Shown here: piece after piece, positions 54,480 through 64,000 of the stretch
How the letters are laid out: each line of letters begins with the position of its first letter
Position numbering within the stretch: position 1 is the first letter of the stretch
Assembly: GCF_032854445.1 (NCBI RefSeq)
Contig: NC_088296.1
Location: 20,699,853 to 20,763,852 of the forward strand
Length of the DNA stretch: 64,000 nucleotides
Reading direction: 5' to 3'
Source of the DNA: Liolophura sinensis
Taxonomy: Eukaryota > Mollusca > Polyplacophora > Chitonida > Chitonidae
Position numbers and translations under genes: made by a program
The notes under the pieces: model-generated
Told to the model about the DNA's origin: nothing
The model's database searches: none
What the model saw: the letters and a program-made list of their open reading frames with translations, nothing else

Positions 54480-57400
54480 TTCTGACACAGCTTGACTATC
54501 TGCATTCATCAAGCACACCACCTACCCCTGGTACGTATCCTGAGATCATTCGAAAAGAAAAGGTTTGGGGTCATGTCATCTGTTGCAGTATGTAAATGAG
54601 ATACAAATCCATTTCCATCAGTGATCGTCGAGCTGTTTTATTACGAAATAAGCTTATTGTTGAGAGTCCAGCGTATGGCCAAGGTACGAGTCGGTCATAA
54701 AGATCATTCGTGGTCGAGGTGTAATAATACTTATGACGTCAGCTTGCAAACGGTGGAGTTTTTCACACTTCTCTATACCCCTATAGCCATATATAAATGA
54801 GTTTGCAACAATAAGGTAGGATGAAACGCAGGAATGAAACGGCTAGTTAACAAGTAAATGTTCTGTCAATTAGAGTAATGTAGAATTGATAGACTCCAGA
54901 CACAAGCATAATTTATTCCACTCTCGCGGGCATTTGATGTTTGATGTGTGAACTGTTGATGTGGTGCTATTAATTGGTTTGTGAAGATTGAAGTTCAGGG
55001 TTGTAGTTGGGTAATTGCGTACATCAGATTGACGTGTAATAAATGCTTTTAAACTGGCAGGCTTTATTTCCTCGTGATATATGGGCATTGAAGATACAAG
55101 CAAATCGTTTTAACTTGAAAATATTCAAAACTTTTTGTTCCTAGAATGGCAGATCGGTGTGTTCTAATCTGCCGGATAAAGTAATAGCTCTGATAGCCGG
55201 TTTTTGGAGAAGAATTCTGAGCGCTTTAAGAATGTTTTTTATTACACATTCCGTCATTTTTGAATGATTCAGTACCTCTTATAGGACAAGGCTTAATGCC
55301 ATATATTTACTGTGTTAACGGGACAGTTATAAATGTTGTACTTGAGGAATCAATCCCTTATGGAAATCTCTAATATACAAGATTTGTTTCCGACCAATAC
55401 AAAGTACCTTATCGCCAGTGATATTGCTGTACCTTACGTCAGCATTTTTTGCTTTCATTTCAGAGGGTGTCATACGAGAATTCCGGTGAATCACTAACTA
55501 CGTCTAAGTAAATGTTATTGAGTGATAGTCCTTTCTGTTAATGTTATTTTGTATTTTACGCGTTATAGTCATGACTATTTCTCTGCGTAGGGCTTGGTGA
55601 TTAGAAGAAGCTGCCTTAGCACAAGCTGCCTTAATGATATTTGACGCTCTTAAGCTGAGTAGTTAAAAGATTAGGCCATAGACACCTCTAGCTCAGAGAG
55701 AAACCAAGGGCCCCTTTGATGCCATATCTGGCTTCCTTTCATCCATCGTCGTAATTTTCGATTCCTTACCTCCGTCATAATGAAAATAATGGCATAGGGA
55801 TAATAATGACGTAGGGATAATAATGACGTAGGGACTATAATGACGTAGGGATAATAATGAACATTCTAATCAGTCTGGAGGCGAAAGTACCATGCCGAGT
55901 TTCAACAATTCATGATTTCAAGGGGAACAAAACATCAAAATCATCACAGTATTAAGCGACGGAGAAACTATGTTTAAGAAAATGACGACATTTTGTTTGT
56001 CACTAAGAAATAGCTCCAGGAAGCGCTGATATAAATCAGCCAAAACAAAGATGTGCCATTCCAATTTGTTTTATTCTGCAAAACCCATCCACTTTTTGCA
56101 AACAAACACTGCGTAGGCCCTGCACTGAATAAGCTTCTTTCTACACTACATTTTTACAAAAAAAAAACAATATATTGATGTAAGTATGGGAAATACAAAG
56201 GTAAATCAAAGCAAAAAAGAAAGAATCCGTTAAGATATTTTCAAACCCCCTAATTTCTTCTTGTTATCATAAAGGTAAATATACAATAAACCATGTCAAA
56301 TCCATGCAAGCCACTGTACACTGATAATGGCTATTTGCTTACATACAGGCTATATAGAAATACAGGCACAACATGAATACTTAAATTGGACACATTTATT
56401 TATGTAACATTGTATGAAACTAAACGTATAAAACAGGTTACTTGATTGTAGACAAGCGGCGACAAAAGAATAATAAAAAAGTTTTGATACTGTCGGTGAA
56501 AAATTAGTAGACCGTATTAGATGCAGTTCTTTTTAGATGCAGTTTCCCACGTTATTTTTTGATGCATGGTGCTTACCTTGTGTTTTATTTCCTTCTACTT
56601 CAGCTAATAATCTAAACAATTCTTATCCATAAAGAATCATTTATAATTTTAGTCTTAGTACAAATGTGATAGTAACTACCAGTCAAGGCTTTCCAATTTG
56701 ATAGCCACTTGCGCACTTACATTCATGGTATGTTTTTTTTAAAATTCCATTTCAGCAGAAGTTATCTCCCTTGAGTCAAGGCAAACGGAAATAGAACATG
56801 ATATGTGAACACCAAGTTGATTGCACGTTATCATAGAAGACGGACTTGCGCTGTGGTTCAGAAAACAAAACCATCGGATCAAGTCCAAAGGAGTTGCACA
56901 TATTTAATGAGTGTGTGTTGAATCATGTCGCCAGGACAGGCCAATAGAATAATTATATGACAGTTACAAAGCTATATACATCAGCGCGAAAGCAGAGTGT
57001 CTCCAATGACGTGCTCAGGTGTTACGATTTTTTTTTTTTTTGTCAGAGAGGGAGTACGTTACTTCCGACTTTCCAAGTGCGCTGTACGACAGAACACATA
57101 TTTTTTTTAAATAGGCCTGGTGAACACTTCACTATTTTGGGTCACCTGTAATACACCTGGAAAGTGTGAAGTTGGTCGGGTGAAAGGAGTACATGTGCAG
57201 AGATTGTTTCCTTTGTAGTTATATAGGACTACCCGGTATACAAGTAGCTGTAGGCCTACATTTGAATCGCCCTAAAATATTCTAGAATAAAGTAATTATT
57301 TCAGCTCTTCCGCAAGAGGAATGTATTTAAATGAACATGGGTTTTGTTTCAACAACTCACCCACTGACAATTTTATTTTGTACTTTTCATTCCTTGTGCT

Positions 57401-58280
57401 TTGGTAATAGTACTATTGCAGTGTTAATTTTTTTTCTCTGGTAACCTGCCTGAGGCGACAGGTAACTTTTCTTTTACCTGTCTAAACATATCTTGGCATG
57501 TATAAACTTGTTAACAACTGCCGTCTTTGAGTCAAAAAATGATATAAAACGGTTGTTGATATAGGCCCGGGCTAAATCAAAATGTAGGGCCTACATTAAG
57601 AATTTATTGTTTGTGCTTTAGTTATTGGTACTATATAGTGTAAATCGGAAGTGTTTCTGGCTGTTCTCATGATATTTTTTAATGCATTGCATTAGCTTCT
57701 TTCTTCACGAAATCATAGATACATGTATATGTCAGAAAGTGGACCCTCGATCATACTTTAACACTGCACACTGACGATTCGTGGGAATTAAAATCAGAGC
57801 GAAATTAGAATGATGTTTGCAATATAGAAGCAAAACTTACAGTATAGTAACCAAAGAGATCATTTTAACCCCTTGCTACATCTTCTTCATGGCAAACATA
57901 TCAGGCACGAAAATAAAAACGAAAATAAAATACTTGGTAAGAACAGAACAGACTTTGATCAATACATTTATAAATGCGCGAGACCAATAAGTCGGAGTGG
58001 TTAAAAATAAAAGCATAAATCTATTAGGTATGTTATTCAGATGTCACAGATAATGTCTTCTGATTGGTGAGAAGAAGGGGGAAAAATTAAATACTGATGC
58101 CCTATTTTACACCATGGTATATGTATATACAGGGTAAATATGGTCTTAAACCTGTACACCGGTAAAATGTTGTTATGTTGACTGTAAATCACTATTCAAA
58201 ATTTCTGCGGACGATACGAAAAGGTAAAAGATTTCAATAAGCTCTGCGCATTGCACGAAGTGCATTTAGTTTTTGAAAAG
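54480..58280. other. No gene recognised; small tandem repeat inside
   Basis: AT-rich, with no convincing exon. A 17-bp unit (TAGGGATAATAATGACG) repeats about four times at 55795-55860. A TATAAA-like element and T-runs occur but without supporting context. Confidence 0.5.
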
Positions 58281-58331
58281 AGTGAGTGAGTGAGTGAGTG
58301 AGTTCTTCGGGTTTAACGTCGTACTTGTGAT
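58281..58331 (-). mobile_element. SINE fragment (family B)
   Basis: (GAGT)n followed by TTCTTCGGGTTTAACGTCGT and ACTTGTGATTAAG. Only the end of the element distal to the tRNA head is left. Confidence 0.65.
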
Positions 58332-58712
58332 TAAGTAATTATAATTATCATATCCATGCAAATCTGATGTAAATCCTATAACGGATGTTTACTAATTCTG
58401 TCGGTACACTGAACACAGCCACGCATACCATTTCACTTTTGAAATATTATGAAAAAAAGAGATCTTTATGCTAAAGAAAGTCAGAGACAGAACGTTTGTT
58501 TGCCTACTGGGAATCAGAATTTTTGGTTTCTCTTTTGAGCTCCAGTCATTCGACTACTGTTAAGGTTTCAAAGGAAATCTTTCTCAAAGGAGAAATAATC
58601 GCCTTGTCTCTTGTAACAAAGACATTGTATTTATTGGAATATAGATCAATATAGATTCCAAATTCTGATGTTCTGAGGTGTCTTTTGTTTTCATCTAAAT
58701 CTGGTAAAACTG

Positions 58713-60410
58713 GCCCCATTACCATGAATAATACTGACCCATTACCATAAATAGTACTTGTCCCATTACCACAAATGGTAATGGCCCAATTGCCATAAAT
58801 AGTACTGACCCCATTACCATAAATAGTATTGGTCCCATTACCATCAATAGTAATGGCTCAACTGCCATAAATAGTACTGACTCCATTACCATAAATAGTA
58901 CTGACCCCATTACCATAAATAGTACTGATCCCATTACCATAAATAGTACTGGTCCCATTACCATTAATAGTAATTGCCCAATTGCCATAAATAGTACTGA
59001 CCCCATTACCATAAATAGTAATGGCCCAACTGCCATAAATAGTACTGGCCCCATTACCATAAATAGTGCTAGCACTATTACCATAAATAGTACTGGTTTC
59101 ATTGCCATAAATAGTACTGACCCCATTGCCATAAATAGTACTGACCCCATTGCCAAAAATAGTACTGGCACCATTACCATAAATAGTACTGGCCCTATTA
59201 CCATAAATTGTACTGACCCCACTACCATAAGTAGTGCTAGCACTGTTACCATAAATAGTACTGGTCCCATTGCCATAAACAGTAATGGCCCAATTGCCAT
59301 AAATAGTACTGACCCCATTACCATAAATAGGACTTGTCCCATTACCATTAAAAGTAATGGCCTAATTGCCATAAATAGTACTGACCCCATTACCATAAAT
59401 AGTATTGGTCCCATTACCACAAATAATAATGGCCCAACTGCCATAAATAGTACTGACCCCACTACCATAAATAGTGCTAGCACTATTACCATGAATAGCA
59501 CTGGGTTCATTGCCGTAAATAGTACTGGCTCAATTGCCATAAATAGTACTGGGACATCACCATAGATAGTACTGGCCCATTACCATAAATAGTACTGGTC
59601 CTATTACCATAAATAGTAATGGGCCAATTGCCATAAATAGTACTGACCCCACTACCATAAATAGTGCCAGCACTGTTACCATAAATAGCACTGGTTTTAT
59701 TGCCATAAATAGTACTGGCCCCATTAACATAGATAGTACAAGCCCCATTGCTATAAATGGTACTGGCCCATTACCATAAATAGTACTGGCCCTAGTACCT
59801 TAAATATTAATGGACCAAATGCCATAAATAGTACTGGCCCCAATACCATAAATAGTGCTAGCACTATTACCATAAATAGTACTGGTTTCATTAACAAAGA
59901 TAGTACAAGCCCCATTACCATAAACAGTACTGGCTCCATAGCCATAAATAGTACTGGCCCCATTACTATAGATAGTACTGACCCCATTACCATAAATAGT
60001 ACTGGCTCCATTGTCATAAATAGTACTGGCTGCATTGTCATAAATAGTACTTTCAATATTACCAAAAATAGTACTGGCTCCATTGTCATAAATAGTACTG
60101 GCTCCATTGTCATAAATAGTACTTTCAATATTACCATAAATAGTACTGGCTCCATTGCCATAAATAGTACTGGATCCATTGTCATAAATAGTACTTTCAA
60201 TATTACCATAAATAGTACTGGCTCCATTGCCATAAATAGTACTGGCTCCATTGTCATAAATAGTACTTTCAATATTACCATAAATAGTACTGGCCCCATT
60301 GCCATAAATAGTACTGGTTCCATTGTCATAAATAGTACTTTCAATATTACCATAAATAGTACTGGCCCCATTGCCATAAATAGTACTGGTTCCATTGCCA
60401 TAAATAATTT
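58713..60410. repeat. Minisatellite, 24-bp unit, ~70 copies
   Basis: Unit CCATTACCATAAATAGTACT plus GACC/GGCC/GGTC, 24 bp. Within 60005-60405 a 72-bp higher-order unit marked by TTTCAATATTACCATAAATA repeats about five times. Long minus-strand frames (octapeptide MVMGPVLF and variants) stay open because 24 is divisible by three and the unit has no stop in that frame. Confidence 0.95.
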
Positions 60411-60658
60411 GCGGTGACTGGTGATTCTAGGAAGGAAATGAGAATGTTTCCTTATATTTATGTAGTGTACACGAATTGTTGTCTACTTGTTCACACGCTC
60501 TCACACGCATTTACAATCCCGACCTTTCTGTCATGTTCCACTGCTGTCATGATCTAAATATAGCAAACTGCAGACATGTTGTAACGAGTGTAAATTTATC
60601 CATTTACCTGTACGCTGGTTATCTGCTCGTTTTAGTATAATATGTTATTCAAGCAATC

Positions 60659-60735
60659 CGTGGGATGTTAGGTCTACACCACATGCAGTTCTAAGAGAAT
60701 AGGTCTACACCACACACAGTTTTTGGGAGGCTAGG
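60659..60735. repeat. Isolated copies of the 31-bp satellite
   Basis: Two to three copies of the unit built on GTCTACACCACA(C/T)GCAGTT, separated from the main array at 61485 by the duplicated segment and the 41-bp array. Confidence 0.85.
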
Positions 60736-60740
60736 TCGCC

Positions 60741-60950
60741 AGTAAATGCAATTCGATGAACAGGGTTACGAGGAATACATAAAGCCGTTCCAGGAAGAGC
60801 CATGTCTGAGAATTTGCAGACTTCCCGTTAGAGGGCTATAGTTGAGTAGCCTAAGGCACAGAAAGTAAAAATTTTGATGAAAGATCATTAAGCGCCGTCC
60901 ATTAAAATTGTTGGAGTTTTAAAATAATTTTTCAAAATGCATTTGAAACT
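60741..60950. repeat. Duplicated unique segment, copy 1
   Basis: It matches 63754-63963 almost base for base (AGTAAATGCAATTCGATGAA ... ATTAAAATTGTTGGAG ... TTTTAAAATAATTTTTCAAA). Both copies lead directly into the 41-bp CRE-bearing array. Offset is 3013 bp. Confidence 0.95.
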
Positions 60951-61263
60951 TCAGGTTTATGTCACCCATCACCCAAGTCAGTGACGTCACATCAGGTTTA
61001 TTTCACCCATCACCCAAGTCAGTGACGTCACATCAGGTTTATGTCACCCATCATCCAAGTCAGTGACGTCACATCAGGTTTATGTCCCCCATCATCCAAG
61101 TCAGTGACGTCACATCAGGTTTATGTCACCCATCACCCAAGTCAGTGACGTGACATCAGGTTTATGTCACCCATCACCCAAGTCAGTGACGTCACATCAG
61201 GTTTATGTCACCCATCACCCAAGTCAGTGACGTCACATCAGGTTTATGTCACCCGTCACCCAC
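60951..61263. repeat. Minisatellite, 41-bp unit carrying a CRE
   Basis: About 7.5 copies of a 41-bp unit (GTTTATGTCACCCATCACCC followed by AAGTCAGTGACGTCACATCA and G). TGACGTCA, the full palindromic CRE, is intact at 60982, 61023, 61064, 61105, 61187 and 61228; at 61146 it reads TGACGTGA. Confidence 0.97.
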
Positions 61264-61484
61264 AGCTCGATGGACTGTGTCATTCAAATTGAATGTTAAT
61301 CAAGAGATATGGATGACATCGTTGGATGGACATTGGAACCGACTGTTTTCAAGCAAAAATAAGGATGTGAAATCAATAGGGTCGCTACAGATTTCCGTAG
61401 AATGTGATATTTTAAACCTATTTCATTAAATTGCCAAAATTAAAATACAATAAATGGGACTACATTGTAATTCCATGAACAAAG

Positions 61485-63260
61485 GTTGTTAATTTGGGAA
61501 GATATGTCTACACCACACGCAGTTCTGGGAGGATATGCAATAGTGGGAGGATGGGCCTACATCACATGCATTCTGGGAGGATACGTCCACACCACACGCT
61601 GTTCTGAAAGGATAGATCTACACCCCAAGCTGTTCTGGGAAGATGGGCCCAGACCACCCGCAGTTCCGGGAGCAAAGGCCTACACCACATGCAGTTCTGG
61701 GATGATACGTCTACAACACTCGCTGTTCTGCGAGGATAGGTTTACACCACATGCAGTTCTGGGAGGATAGGTCTACACCACACGGAGTTCTGGGAGGATA
61801 GGTCTACACCACACGCTGTTCTGCGAGGATAAGTCTACACCACACGTTGTTCTGGAAGGATAGGTCTACACCAAACGCTGTTCTGGGAGGATATATCTAC
61901 ACCACACACAGTTCTGCGATGACAGGTCTACACCACACGTAGTTCTGAGAGGATGTCTACACCACACACAGTTCTGTGAGGCTTAGTCCACACCACAAGC
62001 AGTTCTGTGAGGCTAGGTCTACATCATATGCAGTTCTGAGAGGTTAAGTCTACACCACACGAAGTTCTCAGGGGCCAAGTCTACACCGTACGCAGCTCTG
62101 AGAGGCAAAGTCTACACCATACGTTGTTCTGAAAGGCCAAGTCTACACCACACGAAGTTTTCAGGGGCCAAGTCTACACCGTATGCGGCTCTGAGAGGTT
62201 AAGTCTACACCATACGCTGTTCATTGAGGTTAAGTCTACACCACACGCAGTTCTGAGTGGCTAACTCTACACCACACGCAGTTCTGAGAGGCTAAGTCTA
62301 CACCACACGCAGTTCTGAGAGGCTAAGTCTACACCACACGCAGTTCTGAGAGTCTGTCTACACTGTACGCAGCTCTTAGAGGCTAAGTCTACACCATACG
62401 CTGTTCAGTGATGCTAAGTCTACAACACACGCAGTTCTGAGAGGCTAAGTATACACCACACATAGTTCTAGGAGGCAAAGTCTACACCACACGCAGTTCT
62501 GAGAAGCTAAGTCTACACCATACGCAGTTTAGTGAGGCTAAGTCTACACCATACGCAGTTCTAGGAGGATAAGTCTACACCACACGCAGTTCTGAGAGGC
62601 TAAGAGTCTACACCATTCGTAGTTTTAAGAGGCTAAGTCTACACCACACGCAGCTGTGAGAGGCTAAGTCTACACCACACGCAGCTCTGAGAGGCTAGGT
62701 CTACACCATACGCAGTTTAGTGAGGCTAAGTCTAAAACATACGCAGTTCTAGGAGGCCAAGTCTACACCACACGCAGTTCTGAGAGGCCGTCCTCACCAC
62801 ACGCATCTCTAAGAGGCTAAGAGTCTACACCATTCGTAGTTTTAAGAGGCTAAGTCTACACCACACGCAGCTGTGAGAGGCTAAGTCTACACCACACGCA
62901 GCTCTGAGAGGCTAGGTCTACACCACACGCAGATCTGGGAGCCAACGTCTACACCACACGCAGTTCTGAGAGGCTAGGTCTACACCACACGCAGATCTGG
63001 GAGCCAAAGTCTACCCCACACGCAGTTCTGAGAGGCTAGGTCTACACCACGCAGTTCTGAGAGGCTGATTCTACACCACACGCAGTTCTGAGAGCCTAAG
63101 AGTCTACACAACACGCAGTTCTGAGAGGCTAAGTCTACACCACAGGCAGTTATGAGAGTCTAAGTCTACACCACAAACAGTTCTGAGAGGCTAAGTCTAC
63201 ACCACACGCAGTTCTGAGAGGCTAAGAGCCTACACCACACGCAGTTCTGATATGATTAAA
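61485..63260. repeat. Satellite, 31-bp unit
   Basis: More than 50 imperfect copies of a ~31-bp unit (GAGGCTAAGTCTACACCACA followed by CGCAGTTCTGA). Early copies (61485-61900) have GGGAGGATA in place of GAGAGGCTA, so at least two sequence subfamilies occupy separate ends. A block near 62590-62700 recurs at 62800-62910. Confidence 0.96.
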
Positions 63261-63321
63261 CCACACTGAAAGGGTAAAACCTGACGACTAAGAAGGTAAG
63301 ATCACACCACAGACCGTTCCG

Positions 63322-63420
63322 GTTTATTTATTTATTTGATGGCGTTTTAAGCTGTTCTCAAGAATATTTCATTTAAAAGAAGGCAGAGCCGGGAAAAACC
63401 GACCTCCATCCACATGTTGC
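63322..63420 (-). mobile_element. Diverged SINE tail (family A), minus strand
   Basis: TTTATTTATTTATTTGATGG, CGTTTTAAGCTGTTCTCAAG and AATATTTCATTTAAAAGAAG are the reverse complement of the family tail with changes. It sits just outside the 31-bp satellite. Confidence 0.65.
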
Positions 63421-63753
63421 TATGTAAGATTTGCCTCCAGTGTATATACCATTACCACCACACCTGACCAGGGCCATTCGGCTGTATAGATGTGAGTACG
63501 ATGTACGTATTCACACGTGTATAATACATGTACATGAATAACCGGTTTGAAATTTTATCTAAGCAGACTGATATTAAAGAATGACATACTAAGATGTATC
63601 CAGGTCACTTGCTCTGTTTAGCGCTACTTTAGAGGCAGTATAGACGGAGCACTTTTCTCTCTGTATGGAGGGCGTGTAGTGGTAGACGTAATGCACACAT
63701 GCGTCATAGCATCTTAACAATAAGCTATACAGAAGTATTCTGTATAGTACATG

Positions 63754-64000
63754 AGTAAATGCAATTCGATGAACTGGGTTACGAGCCACACATAAAGCCG
63801 TTCCAGGAAGAGTCATGTCTGGGAATTTACAGGCTTCCCGTCAGAGGGCTATAGTTGAGTAGCTTAAGGCACAGAAAGTAACAATTTTGATGAAAAACTA
63901 TTAAGCGCCGTCCATTAAAATTGTTGGAGTTTTAAAATAATTTTTCAAAATCCATTTAAAACTTCAGGTTTATATTACCCATCACCCAAGTCAGTGACGT
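63754..64000. repeat. Duplicated segment copy 2, leading into the CRE array
   Basis: Near-identical to 60741-60987. The window ends inside the first 41-bp unit (CCCATCACCCAAGTCAGTGA), so the second array lies beyond the end. Confidence 0.95.

Noticed and set aside
58719-60401. Minus-strand open frames of 273, 63 and 216 residues with MVMGPVLF-like repeats
   Set aside because: Same reason: a 24-bp array without stops in that frame. Hydrophobic repeats could mimic a membrane protein, but no unique sequence, start context or splice site supports one.
61485-63260. Regular 31-bp repeats that look superficially like a CRISPR array
   Set aside because: Units are directly tandem without unique spacers, imperfect, and in a eukaryotic genome; it is a satellite.

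Overview
This is a eukaryotic, AT-rich, intron-rich and repeat-dense genomic window. Its tRNA-derived SINEs are of types I associate with bivalves and other molluscs: one starts 'GGCCTCCGTGGCTCAGTTGG' and ends '...ACACCAATCAAATAAATAAA', and the second carries 'TTTAACGTCGTACTTAACAA'. A mollusc (bivalve-like) source is therefore an inference from repeat type; no species is claimed.

The one clearly functional gene is a plus-strand CELF-family RNA-binding protein of the CELF3/4/5/6 (Bruno-like) class, spread over about 28 kb (roughly 3.8-32.6 kb). Nine coding exons from 19265 to 32633 encode RRM2, the divergent linker and RRM3, ending in the family C-terminus ...[10 protein letters not shown]. 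Every exon junction is a GT-AG junction with matching phase. RRM1 is not in the window. Instead there is a candidate internal first exon (3822-4411). It has a TATA box 33 bp upstream of an initiator, a leader almost free of ATG, a strong Kozak ATG, and a phase-1 donor that fits the phase-1 acceptor of the RRM2 exon. This predicts a 381-residue isoform lacking RRM1. A 12-nt candidate microexon (26861-26872) would insert Asp-Gly-Ala-Ser in the linker.

Layout: 0-3.8 kb holds a 24-bp minisatellite, SINE debris and a degenerate GGAGCCTC repeat leading into the promoter. 3.8-32.7 kb is the CELF gene with repeat-rich introns. 32.7-44 kb is 3' UTR and downstream DNA with an assembly gap (probably false), a cluster of RFX X-box motifs, a CpG-richer patch with paired NRF1-like sites and a tRNA-like minus-strand element. 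44-53 kb holds repeated candidate promoter modules, tRNA-SINEs of the second type and the remains of an immunoglobulin-superfamily membrane protein broken by a stop and frameshifts, followed by a 155-bp higher-order minisatellite. 53-58.7 kb has microsatellites and no recognised gene. 58.7-64 kb is a satellite block: a 24-bp array, a 41-bp array with a CRE palindrome (TGACGTCA) in nearly every unit, and a 31-bp array, arranged in what looks like a repeating ~3.0-kb unit.

The most interesting items are the internal CELF promoter with an RRM1-less product, the predicted microexon, the X-box cluster downstream of CELF, and the CRE-bearing satellite.
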